DNA of 38,954 bases. It comes from CAJXOW01 sp964421495 (GTDB lineage Bacteria > Bacteroidota > Rhodothermia > Balneolales > Balneolaceae). Under the pieces are notes generated by a model. The model did not search any database, was not told where the DNA came from, and was given only the letters and a program-made list of their open reading frames with translations. Below, piece by piece: positions 1 to 8,138 of the stretch. The translations under genes and the position numbers were made by a program. The DNA lies in NCBI GenBank assembly GCA_964421495.1, contig CAYQXO010000016.1, positions 1-38,954 of the forward strand, given 5' to 3'. How positions within the stretch are numbered: position 1 is the first letter of the stretch; each line of letters opens with the position of its first letter.

Positions 1-877
1 TTTTGGAGGTCTATTTAAACCCTCCTTCGAAGATATCGAAGACCCTGTCCTGGTTAGCAGCGTTGACGGAGTCGGAACCAAACTGATTATTGCTTTTAAA
101 ACGGAGCGGTATGAGACGGTGGGACAGGATCTGGTAAACCATTGCGTAAATGATATTGCTGTTAGTGGGGCTGAACCATTATTTTTCCTGGATTACTTCT
201 CCACGGGAAAACTTCATGAGCAAGTGGGATATGATATCGTCCGGGGATTTTCAAAAGCCTGCCGTGAAAACGGGGTGGCCCTGGTGGGAGGAGAAACTGC
301 TGAAATGCCTGATATTTATGATGAAGGGGAATTCGATCTGGCTGGAGCTATCGTGGGGGTGGTGGATCAAAACGAAATTATGGATGGCTCTACGGTAAAG
401 AAAGGGGATCTATTGTTAGGCATCCCCGGAAACGGACTGCATACCAACGGTTATACCCTTGCCCGGAAAGTGCTTTTTAGGCATTACGATGTCGATACTT
501 ACCTGGAGGAATTCGGTTGTACGGTGGGAGAGGAAATGCTGCGAATTCATCGTTCCTATTTGCCGTTGATCCGTAATACACGAAGCATGGATGGTGTTCG
601 CGGCTATGCTCACGTTACAGGAGGAGGAATCGAGGGAAACACCACCCGAATTACGGGGGATGATTTGACGCTGAATATCGACTGGAATAGCTGGAAACGA
701 CCCGCCGTGTTTAACGTGATACAACAGGAAGGAAATGTTCCGGAAGAGGATATGAGAGCAACCTTTAACCTGGGGATGGGACTGGTCATGGTTATAGATC
801 CGGATTCAAGAGAAGAGGTCATGAAGGAAGCCAAAAATTTTGATTCCGGTGCGGTAGTTATCGGAGATGTGCAGTAA
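1..877 (+). CDS. purM: Phosphoribosylformylglycinamidine cyclo-ligase (AIR synthetase), 5' end missing
   Basis: ATP-dependent cyclisation of FGAM to AIR, the fifth step of de novo purine synthesis in the cytoplasm. The frame is already open at base 2, and the first visible residues include the ATP/substrate-loop motif SSVDGVGTK, followed by a VGGETAEMPD motif and a HVTGGGIEGN motif, all typical of PurM. About 291 residues are visible; the family is usually 330-350, so roughly 40-55 N-terminal residues lie outside the window. A GTG at 119 could be mistaken for a start but the conserved N-terminal motif lies upstream of it, so it is internal. The next gene begins 23 bases after the stop on the same strand and may be co-transcribed. 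Very likely correct. Confidence 0.95.
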   Translation, partial: FGGLFKPSFEDIEDPVLVSSVDGVGTKLIIAFKTERYETVGQDLVNHCVNDIAVSGAEPLFFLDYFSTGKLHEQVGYDIVRGFSKACRENGVALVGGETAEMPDIYDEGEFDLAGAIVGVVDQNEIMDGSTVKKGDLLLGIPGNGLHTNGYTLARKVLFRHYDVDTYLEEFGCTVGEEMLRIHRSYLPLIRNTRSMDGVRGYAHVTGGGIEGNTTRITGDDLTLNIDWNSWKRPAVFNVIQQEGNVPEEDMRATFNLGMGLVMVIDPDSREEVMKEAKNFDSGAVVIGDVQ

Positions 878-900
878 ACCGGCAAAAGAGGTAAATAATT

Positions 901-1263
901 ATGGCAAAGGTTCATCTATTACGAATAGCTCACGGTCGAAGCGGAGATAAGGGAAATTTAAGTAATGTCGGCATCATAGCCCGGCACGAGGATATCTATC
1001 CATTCCTCAAAGAACACTTGACGGCCGATCGGGTGAAAGAACACATGAAACATATCTGCAAAGGCAAGGTTGAGCGTTTTGAAATGGATAATATCGGAGC
1101 CCTTAATTTTGTTTTGCATGACAGCCTGGGCGGTGGAGGGACCGTATCGCTAAAACTCGATGCCCAGGGAAAAACGCACGCCCAGGCTTTGTTAAGGATG
1201 AAAATGGATGTACCCGAGGCTCTAGTACAGAAAGCGGATAAGAAAAATCCGGCGAAAATTTAA
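901..1263 (+). CDS. AtuA C-terminal-domain-like protein (stand-alone)
   Basis: A 120-residue protein resembling the small C-terminal domain of AtuA / DUF1446 proteins (acyclic terpene utilisation family). The diagnostic stretch is RSGDKGNLSNVGI near residues 13-25, followed by a region ending in GALNFVLHDSLGGGG (about 66-80). In many bacteria this domain is fused to or follows the large AtuA domain, which is not present here in the visible sequence. No signal peptide or membrane segment. It lies 23 bases after purM on the same strand; the link with purine synthesis is probably only positional. The biochemical role of the isolated domain is not established, so only the family call is made. Confidence 0.75.
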   Translation: MAKVHLLRIAHGRSGDKGNLSNVGIIARHEDIYPFLKEHLTADRVKEHMKHICKGKVERFEMDNIGALNFVLHDSLGGGGTVSLKLDAQGKTHAQALLRMKMDVPEALVQKADKKNPAKI

Positions 1264-1270
1264 ATTTTGT

Positions 1271-1447
1271 ATCAGATTGTTGTGTAAAACCCGGAGAGGG
1301 CTCTGAAGCACTTGGGTTGTTCGGCATAATGAATACAAAAGTTAATCACTAATAGCCGATATTTCGGATCCATCCCTACACAAAGCAACCCTCAGCCGAA
1401 TTTCCCTGGCTGAAGAGCCCTCTCCGGGTTTTACACAACAATCTGAT
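1271..1447. repeat. 177-bp element with perfect 34-bp inverted ends between convergent genes
   Basis: Bases 1271-1304 are the exact reverse complement of 1414-1447 (34 of 34). The 109-base middle is only partly self-complementary (short matches such as TTCGGC at 1320 with GCCGAA at 1395). The element fills 177 of the 188 bases between the stop codon of the AtuA-like gene (1263) and the stop codon of the convergent DUF2911 gene (1452). Transcripts from either side would form a very long hairpin. No oligo-T run follows either arm, so it is not a classical intrinsic terminator. It could be a non-autonomous transposable element or an RNA 3'-end structure. The structure itself is seen directly; its role is unknown. 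Confidence 0.9.
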
Positions 1448-1451
1448 AATT

Positions 1452-2030
1452 TCAGGAACCGCCGGTAAACTTGATCGGGATGTTGACCTGGGTTTGATCC
1501 CACATTATGGAGAGAGTGGTTGAATTATTGTCGGGTTTACTGAACTCCATGGTGAAGGCTTCAATGGTTTTGTCCAGTTTTTTGCTGGGGACCTGGACCC
1601 GTAAGTAGTCTTTCTTTTTGTTATACTTGTAAGCTCCCCACTGGCCTTTTTCTTCGTTAAGTATAACAGTCCAGTTTTTGTGATTTGGGATAGTAAAAAG
1701 TGAATAGGTTCCCGGCTCCACGTTTTTTCCGGCAAATTGGATGGGTTGGGTAACTGTTATTTCAGTGGCTTCATTGGCCCCGGTACGCCATATTTTATCG
1801 TAGGGAACTAAATCACCGAAAATTTTACGTCCCCGCTTCGTGGGACGGCTATAGGTTATCTTTATATAAGTATCACTGTGATTGATCTTAGCTATGGATA
1901 GAGGACTTTTTCTGCGTTCCAGACCTTCCTCCTCTTCCGCCTGGGCAAACACAGTTCCTGCGGAAAATAGCAAAATGAAAGCTAGTCCAACCGTGAATCT
2001 AAACAAGTGGGTCCCGTTGCGGTCTGTCAT
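1452..2030 (-). CDS. DUF2911 family exported protein
   Basis: A 192-residue protein with an N-terminal hydrophobic segment (about residues 9-28) ending in VFA followed by Q, consistent with a signal peptide and a periplasmic or surface location. The mature part carries the DUF2911 signature: YSRPTKRGRKIFGDLVPYD (about 60-78), then WRTGANEATEI, and a later EPGTYSLFTIP. The family is common in Bacteroidota and relatives and has no assigned biochemical function. The protein has a highly acidic run (AEEEEGLE) just after the predicted cleavage site. It is convergent with the AtuA-like gene; the inverted-repeat element ends four bases before its stop. Start chosen because the signal peptide follows directly. 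Confidence 0.85.
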   Translation of the reverse strand: MTDRNGTHLFRFTVGLAFILLFSAGTVFAQAEEEEGLERRKSPLSIAKINHSDTYIKITYSRPTKRGRKIFGDLVPYDKIWRTGANEATEITVTQPIQFAGKNVEPGTYSLFTIPNHKNWTVILNEEKGQWGAYKYNKKKDYLRVQVPSKKLDKTIEAFTMEFSKPDNNSTTLSIMWDQTQVNIPIKFTGGS

Positions 2031-2124
2031 GACTGATCTAGTTTTATGGTTTTAATATTACGGCAAGGATTCGAGTGATTGGCACATATCCCATCTATGC
2101 TACATACCTATAACGGTATATGAG

Positions 2125-5043
2125 TTAAAAAGTTCCTATAAAGGTGGAAGGTCGGTACCAGGGAGATCGCCGGGTTGGTTCAAAGGTAAGAGCGATGCCG
2201 AGATCAACGGACAGGTTGGAGACTCTGAAGGAAACCCGAAGTCCCCCTCCGTATAGAGTTCTGGATTCGTGGGGAAAGGAATCCGGGAAATGGGACTCCA
2301 ATCTTCCTACAGTTTTGCTGAAACCAACCAGGTAAACGTTGCTAAAGTAGAGGGGGATAAAAAAGCCGCCGTCGTCCGGATAAAAAAGAGGGATGGTATA
2401 GCGGGTATTGATTTCAAAGGCCCTTGGAGTATTCTGAAACAGGTTTGGATGAAAGCCTTGCATCCCGAGATCGTATGCATTAAAGAGTCCGTCGGCGGAA
2501 GATTGGAAGATCCACTCGCTGCCAATGCGGAGGGATTGATTGAGTTTGCGCAACGGGGACAGGAAGAGGTAGGTGCCGGTATGAATCCCGCGCCCCCGTG
2601 AGGAGGCATTCCACTGGTGGAGATCAGATTTCAATTCCGCAAAAAGATGAACTCCACTGTTGGGCTGGACATCGCGAATATTCTGTTGGAGCCGGTAGTT
2701 TAGGGAGGTATTAAATTGGGAAGTAAGGTAGTGCCAAAAAGGAGTGACCAGGTTTTGCTGGCTGTTGTGGGCACGATATTGGTTTAATGAGAGAGAGGGA
2801 CGAAGATTCAGGGCCGTAAATCGTACATTGTTTTCAATAGTATAGGTAAAGGGAAGAGTTGTTTGATACTGGCGCCATTCCAGGTGGGAGATATGATTAT
2901 TGTTTGGTTGTAAAATCGGTTGTCGAGAATGAGATAGCTCAAAACCGGGCACGAAGTCGGCATTCCGGTATTCTATATCGTACCAAAACTGGTCGAGCCC
3001 ATATGTAACATCCGCGCTGTATTTGTGGTTTTGTAGCAATGAACCGGAAAACAACTGCACACCAATTTCACCGGTAGAGGAGTTTAGGGAGGGTATTATC
3101 GTTCGCGGTTTTAACCAACTCATTCCGGTATGATAGGGTTGAGCAGACCAGTCTTGAGAGGCCTGGAAAAGAGAATCGCCTACCATGGCACGGTGCATTC
3201 GCTGGTTTATGGAAGCATCTGGTTGCCAAGTTTCGGGAGGTACGCGAAGATTAACAAAATCGTTCCGTTTCAGGACAGCCGGACGTTTTTGATTTTTATC
3301 CTGCACGATATAGGCGATCCATTGTCCGTCGGGTCGATAGGAGGGTTCAAAGGCGTTGGTATGATGGTCGGTAAGCTGATGGACCGCCCGGGGAGAGCGT
3401 TGATACTCGTATATCTGAAGTCGGCCGGTGTGGTCGCTGGAAAACAACAGATGGTCGCCGGAAGGATGCCAGGCGGGATCGAATACGGATCCTTCCTGGA
3501 AGGCTACGTCAGGGGAGTTTGAAAGCGACGTGTTAATCTGGTCAACCGATGTGATCCAGAGTCCCTGGACGCCCCTGCGATTTGCAATTAGTGCCAGGGT
3601 GTCCGGATGAAGGGGATGGGGTTGTACGGCTACAATTTTTGTGGAGTCGATTTGATAGGAAGTGGAAGAGGATCCAGAATCATCGTCGTCGGAGGGAGGG
3701 TGCCGTTGTAGTACCGTGGATGTTTTATGATTGCGGATGGACCACACGCTTTTTCCTTTTCCGTAGGCGGGAGCCGAGCCCTTTATGGAAGGAGAGGAAA
3801 CGTCTCGGCCTCCGGGTATCTTCAACTGGTGAATACGAGCGGTAAAGTGTTGGTCATAGACGGGATGGGTATGATAACGGGCAAAAATCAGGGTATCTCG
3901 CTCTGCGTTCAGATCAAATCGGAAATCCTCAATCAGACGGGTTTCGTAGAGGTGCCGGGCCTCCATGTCATCCAGGTCGTATGTATAGAAGCCGGATCGG
4001 CCGTTATAAAAATCACCGTAAAACAGCAGCCGGCTCTTTGACAGCCACAGCGGGCGGCGGATTTCGGCGCCTTTATAGTCGACAGGGAGCTTTTGAAACG
4101 ATTTGCTTTGAGTTACCGACGAGGCGCCGGTCTCGGAAGTTGAACGCCTTTTGTGCATCTGCTCTTCAAAGATATCGTACAATTCACCCGGCCATTGACC
4201 GGTGGTGTGCCGCAAAGCGAAGCCGTAGCCCAGGAAAGGATAGCGAGAGTAGAAGCTGATAGCCTCTCTGGAGGTGTGGTTTCCGTATTGTTCCTGGAGC
4301 CAGCGGGTAAAGGTGTATCCCCCGACATAATGCCGGTTTAAAGGCCGGGTCCGGCTTGAAGTGTGTACCATTTGACCCATGGACCATTGCTGTTCGGTAT
4401 CGAAGGTGGCATCGAAAAGGCCGGTAAAAAAGGGATAGGACCCCCTTCCTCCCCGGGGGAGGACCGATTCGGTTTCATGGTGGACGGCCAATCCCTCCAG
4501 AATACCAAGAGGGACCCCCGTATGTATGGAGCGGGCAATATCGGGAGAAAAGGGATACAACAAACGGGACAGGCCGGGCGAATCATGATGGTTGAGTTGC
4601 AGCGCGTGAATCAATTCGTGGGGGAGGACGGATTCCAGCCAATTTCCGGACCGTGGATTAAGGGTTTTGCCCCGGGTCGGATGCATTTCTATTTCCATAC
4701 GAAAATTCACAGGGCTTACGAATCCATTGGAACGGTCATTTTGTGGATTCAGGAGAACCGGAAAATGCTGTAATGACCCCCCGACGAGCTGACGGGCATG
4801 TTCATATTGAGATTCAAGAATGCGACCCGTGGAACGAGCTTCTTCGACCGTGCCCCGGGGATAAAGAATCGAAAAGTGAGGGGTCTTTAATTCATACCAG
4901 GTTATCGGGGGACGATAGGTTACTTCGTAGAGGGAGTTGCCGGAGATTGCAGACAGGTTCTGTCCCGGCAGCCTTACGGGTGACAGAACGAGGAATAACG
5001 CGAGACACCAAAAAAAGATATTCTTATTCAAAGCAGATCCCAT
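2125..5043 (-). CDS. Exported HExxH metalloprotease-like / TolB-like propeller / outer-membrane barrel fusion
   Basis: Large envelope protein of 972 residues from the ATG at 5043; the frame extends to an ATG at 5124 (999 residues), but the inner start gives a normal signal peptide (short basic start, hydrophobic IFFWCLALFLVL core, LPGQ cleavage region). Numbered from the outer start: a gluzincin-like site HELIH at 169-173 with a candidate third ligand Glu210 in ILEGLAVHHE; a propeller region about 340-640 with PD40/TolB-like blades (for example WHPSGDHLLFSS, RPDGQWIAYI); and a beta-rich C-terminal third, about 680-999, with alternating hydrophobic strands ending in Phe, as in outer-membrane barrels. 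Inference: a surface-anchored protease or a protein using the protease fold for binding. No substrate can be named. It is transcribed in the same direction as the upstream Nramp gene, 188 bases away. Confidence 0.75.
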   Translation of the reverse strand: MGSALNKNIFFWCLALFLVLSPVRLPGQNLSAISGNSLYEVTYRPPITWYELKTPHFSILYPRGTVEEARSTGRILESQYEHARQLVGGSLQHFPVLLNPQNDRSNGFVSPVNFRMEIEMHPTRGKTLNPRSGNWLESVLPHELIHALQLNHHDSPGLSRLLYPFSPDIARSIHTGVPLGILEGLAVHHETESVLPRGGRGSYPFFTGLFDATFDTEQQWSMGQMVHTSSRTRPLNRHYVGGYTFTRWLQEQYGNHTSREAISFYSRYPFLGYGFALRHTTGQWPGELYDIFEEQMHKRRSTSETGASSVTQSKSFQKLPVDYKGAEIRRPLWLSKSRLLFYGDFYNGRSGFYTYDLDDMEARHLYETRLIEDFRFDLNAERDTLIFARYHTHPVYDQHFTARIHQLKIPGGRDVSSPSIKGSAPAYGKGKSVWSIRNHKTSTVLQRHPPSDDDDSGSSSTSYQIDSTKIVAVQPHPLHPDTLALIANRRGVQGLWITSVDQINTSLSNSPDVAFQEGSVFDPAWHPSGDHLLFSSDHTGRLQIYEYQRSPRAVHQLTDHHTNAFEPSYRPDGQWIAYIVQDKNQKRPAVLKRNDFVNLRVPPETWQPDASINQRMHRAMVGDSLFQASQDWSAQPYHTGMSWLKPRTIIPSLNSSTGEIGVQLFSGSLLQNHKYSADVTYGLDQFWYDIEYRNADFVPGFELSHSRQPILQPNNNHISHLEWRQYQTTLPFTYTIENNVRFTALNLRPSLSLNQYRAHNSQQNLVTPFWHYLTSQFNTSLNYRLQQNIRDVQPNSGVHLFAELKSDLHQWNASSRGRGIHTGTYLFLSPLRKLNQSLRIGSEWIFQSSADGLFNAYDLGMQGFHPNLFQNTPRAFEINTRYTIPLFYPDDGGFFIPLYFSNVYLVGFSKTVGRLESHFPDSFPHESRTLYGGGLRVSFRVSNLSVDLGIALTFEPTRRSPWYRPSTFIGTF

Positions 5044-5231
5044 AATTACGAGCGTGAGTTGGTTCTGTTTTTTCCTGCGTGAAACACTCTGGCTAGCTTG
5101 GCTACCGTATAGATCCTCCTCCATGCAACTTTAGGAAAGTTTGCAACCCTGAGCGATTGGCTTTTTCTCGGAAAAAGACTGACTTATGCATTAACCTTCT
5201 GCAAACACTATCTCCCGGCATGCAATTGCTT

Positions 5232-6500
5232 CTAAAAAGCAACTTGCCAATAGAGAAACAAAAGGGCAAACCCGACCAGAAAGCACATTCCCGACCAACT
5301 TAGCAGTCGAAGCCATTGGGGCGGCTGAGCCTCTTTGGGCATGTCGGTTGAAGTAACCACCCGGTGATTAATATAACCCAGCAGGGGTGCGGTTAAAAAA
5401 GAGAGAGTAGTGGCGAGATCCACCATAAACGTGAAGCTTTTTCCCAGCAAAGCCAGAACGGCAAGTGATATGGCAGGAACCAGAATAATAAAGACTATAT
5501 AGAGGCGGTATTTGGGATATCCGCTTACTTTCTGCGGAAATATCACCTCAAGTGTGCGGCGCAGAACCCGCGGGAAAGCATCGGTAACGGTAAGCGTCGT
5601 GGAAAACATGGTTGTAAAGGCGGCGAGCGCTATCAGGGAATAACTCCAGCTCCCGAGATTGTGGGTATATAGACTAATCATTTGACCGGCAAACGCGGCC
5701 CCGCTGTCTTTGAATTCTTCGCCCGTTCCATGCATGACGAGAGCCCCCAGGATGAGGAAAGCTATTGCTAAAAAGGCGGCGGCGCAATACCCTATGTTGA
5801 AATCAAAAAGTGATTCCCGCAGGGCCGGTTTATGGCGGGTCTGTTTTGTGCGTTCGAGCGTCCACAATGAGTGCCATACCGATACGTCAATGGGGATGGG
5901 CATCCATCCCATCAATGCGAGGAGAAACGAAACACCGGAAATCGTCCAGATATTCGTATCGGAAACGGCATCGGTTTCGGTTGCCACCGGACCGTGCAAT
6001 ATCGCAATGACTAAAGCCACCAGTGTCGAGACGGCCAATACCGACATGATAACCTTCATGGTTGAGTCAAGCATGGGATACTGGCCCGAGATTAACAGAC
6101 CGATACAGATCACCAGAATAATGGCACTCCACACGATGGGACCCAGACTGAGACCGGTGATCTGAGAGGCGAGGCCGGCGGTAACCACAGTTACGGCCGC
6201 CTGTATGGTAAACATCGTGCCGAGGGTGAAGAGAATAAAAATACCCATGGCCCACCAACCGAGTTTCATATATCCTTCCAGCAGACTCTCGCCGGTGGCG
6301 GCGGCATAACGGGGACCAAATTCGAGAAAAGGATACTTGAACAGGTTGGCCAGAATTACGGCCCAAAGCAGGGCAAATCCGTAAGCGGCTCCGGCCCGGG
6401 TAGACTGAACCAGGTGAGAAACCCCAATAGCCGCCCCGGCCATCAAGAGTCCCGGACCCAATGTTTTAAGTATCCCTTTCCACTTGTCAGATATTTGCAT
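5232..6500 (-). CDS. Divergent Nramp-family transporter
   Basis: A 422-residue inner-membrane protein with about 11 hydrophobic segments. The opening GPGLLMAGAAIGVSHLVQS and the overall length fit the Nramp (LeuT-fold) metal transporter family. The canonical TM1 metal site DPGN is replaced by GVSH (residues 26-29), and the TM6 MPH is replaced: aligning from the conserved HS pair at 210-211 gives Pro-Ile-Asp where Met-Pro-His is expected. So the usual Asp, Asn and Met ligands for Mn2+/Fe2+ are absent. The family assignment is good; the substrate is unknown and automatic labels of manganese transporter would be unsafe. The gene is divergent from the BaeRF3-type gene across a 260-base AT-rich gap holding presumed promoters. 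Confidence 0.8.
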   Translation of the reverse strand: MQISDKWKGILKTLGPGLLMAGAAIGVSHLVQSTRAGAAYGFALLWAVILANLFKYPFLEFGPRYAAATGESLLEGYMKLGWWAMGIFILFTLGTMFTIQAAVTVVTAGLASQITGLSLGPIVWSAIILVICIGLLISGQYPMLDSTMKVIMSVLAVSTLVALVIAILHGPVATETDAVSDTNIWTISGVSFLLALMGWMPIPIDVSVWHSLWTLERTKQTRHKPALRESLFDFNIGYCAAAFLAIAFLILGALVMHGTGEEFKDSGAAFAGQMISLYTHNLGSWSYSLIALAAFTTMFSTTLTVTDAFPRVLRRTLEVIFPQKVSGYPKYRLYIVFIILVPAISLAVLALLGKSFTFMVDLATTLSFLTAPLLGYINHRVVTSTDMPKEAQPPQWLRLLSWSGMCFLVGFALLFLYWQVAF

Positions 6501-6760
6501 AAAGACGCTGAATGAATCAGTTGCCGAACTTAACCAATAAGTTGATAAGTTATAGAGAACTGTATGTACAGGGGAGACGGGTTATTTTTTCGGTGAGGCA
6601 AGCCCCGGAACATAAATCCTGTTTATTCAACTTCCCCTCTATCGAATATAATTTATATAGTAAAAAGCTCAAGAAATTAAAAACGGGTAGATTACGTTTT
6701 ATATAAACCACCGGGCGTTTAATTATTGCAGGAATTTTTAATAAAGGTATTGGAGGTTAT

Positions 6761-7897
6761 ATGATAACGCAAAGCACTATTCAAAAATTGACAGAACATC
6801 ATCATGAACACAGCATTTCCATTTATTTGCAAACCCACCGTACTAACCAGGAAGCGCAGCAGGACCCCATTCGATTTAAGAAATTACTGAATAAAGCCGA
6901 GGAGAAATTGTCTGATCGTGGACTTCGGGAGGAAGAGATTGATAAAATTCTGGAGGAAGCGTGGCAGCTGGTTGAAGCGGGTAATTTTTGGTTACATCAA
7001 AGTGATGGACTGGCGGTATTTTGCACGCCTGAATTTTTTGAGTTTTATAAAGTCCCGCAAAAGTTTGAGAACTTTGTTTACGTCGACGACCGTTTTTTCG
7101 TAACGCCCCTGCTGCCGATGCTGGCGCGCGACGGCTCCTATTATGTGTTGGCGTTGAGCCAGAAAAAGGTGCGCCTGCTCGACTGTACTCGTGATTCGCA
7201 GGCACGGGTTGAGTTGGAGGAAATTCCGGATAGCTACGAAGAGTTTCAGGAAAATTACACGTTTGAGCGACACAGCGGCGGCCGGCCGAGCGGAGCGAAT
7301 GGGGGCATGTCATATCACGGCCTTGGAGACGATCAAAAAGAGGAACAGGTTAAGAAATTGCAAGAGTTTATCAGCCAGGTAGAGACCGGAGTAACCAGGT
7401 ACATGAAAAACCAGGGAGACCCTCTTGTTCTTGCCGGTGTTGTGGAGATCGTTTCGACGTATCGGAAGCATAATAAGTATAATGAGTTGGTGGAGGAGTT
7501 TATAAAAGGAAATACCGACGAAAAATCGGACAAGCAGCTTCGCAAAGAGGGATGGGAGATTATAAAGCCGAAGTTTTTGTCCGTGATAGATAGTGAGCTC
7601 GACCGATATGCCGACTTAACTAATACCGACAAAATTTCGAATGACCTGGAGGAAGTCGTCAAGGCCTCCCGATATGGTCGGGTGGACTCTCTTTTCGTTC
7701 CCACCGGAAAGTATCGATGGGGCAAGTATGATGAATCCAGGGATACGGTGTTGACCGACGATCAGCAAGCGGATGGATTCCACGATCTGTATAACTATGC
7801 TGCCCTGCATACGCTGACCAAGGGGGGTAAGGTGTACGCCCTGTCGGGCGACCGAATGCCTGAATACAGCTCAATTGCGGCGATTTTCAGGTATTGA
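6761..7897 (+). CDS. BaeRF3-type archaeo-eukaryotic release-factor-like protein
   Basis: A 378-residue cytoplasmic protein resembling bacterial family 3 of the archaeo-eukaryotic release factor (eRF1/Pelota-like) superfamily. Recognisable parts are an N-terminal region with SIYLQTHRTNQEAQQD (about 19-34), a middle strand-rich part SYYVLALSQKKVRLLDC (126-142), a LAGVVEIVSTYRKHN segment (about 222-236) and the C-terminal GGKVYALSGDRMPE. The GGAGG at 6752-6756, five bases before the ATG, is a strong ribosome binding site and fixes the start. Functions proposed for the family, such as ribosome rescue or nuclease activity on stalled ribosomes, are untested predictions. A large-loop hairpin follows the stop. 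Confidence 0.75.
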   Translation: MITQSTIQKLTEHHHEHSISIYLQTHRTNQEAQQDPIRFKKLLNKAEEKLSDRGLREEEIDKILEEAWQLVEAGNFWLHQSDGLAVFCTPEFFEFYKVPQKFENFVYVDDRFFVTPLLPMLARDGSYYVLALSQKKVRLLDCTRDSQARVELEEIPDSYEEFQENYTFERHSGGRPSGANGGMSYHGLGDDQKEEQVKKLQEFISQVETGVTRYMKNQGDPLVLAGVVEIVSTYRKHNKYNELVEEFIKGNTDEKSDKQLRKEGWEIIKPKFLSVIDSELDRYADLTNTDKISNDLEEVVKASRYGRVDSLFVPTGKYRWGKYDESRDTVLTDDQQADGFHDLYNYAALHTLTKGGKVYALSGDRMPEYSSIAAIFRY

Positions 7898-7928
7898 GTC
7901 GTATATGCATATTTCCGACGTAAACGCT

Positions 7929-7995
7929 CGAGACCGGACGCTCGAAGCCGGGAGAGGATTCCGATCAGTGAGATCCGGTCTCGTGCTTTTTATTT
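7929..7995 (+). terminator. Possible terminator after the BaeRF3 gene
   Basis: Ten-base perfect inverted repeat (CGAGACCGGA at 7929-7938, TCCGGTCTCG at 7974-7983) with a 35-base loop, followed by TGCTTTTTATTTATT. The T-rich tail supports termination; the long loop lowers confidence. Confidence 0.45.
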
Positions 7996-8138
7996 ATTGT
8001 TAAAGAGGCGAAAAATTTTTATACATCTTTATGGCCCGAATGATTGATACGGTGCCCTTTATCGATGTGGCAAGCGGGGATGGACGATGGGGGCGACAAA
8101 CTAACTCTCACCTTTTTATACGCAAGTAACTGAATATT

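Noticed and set aside
5091..5100. GGCTAGCTTG shared with 14928-14937
   Set aside because: Ten-base match without extension; expected by chance or trivial.
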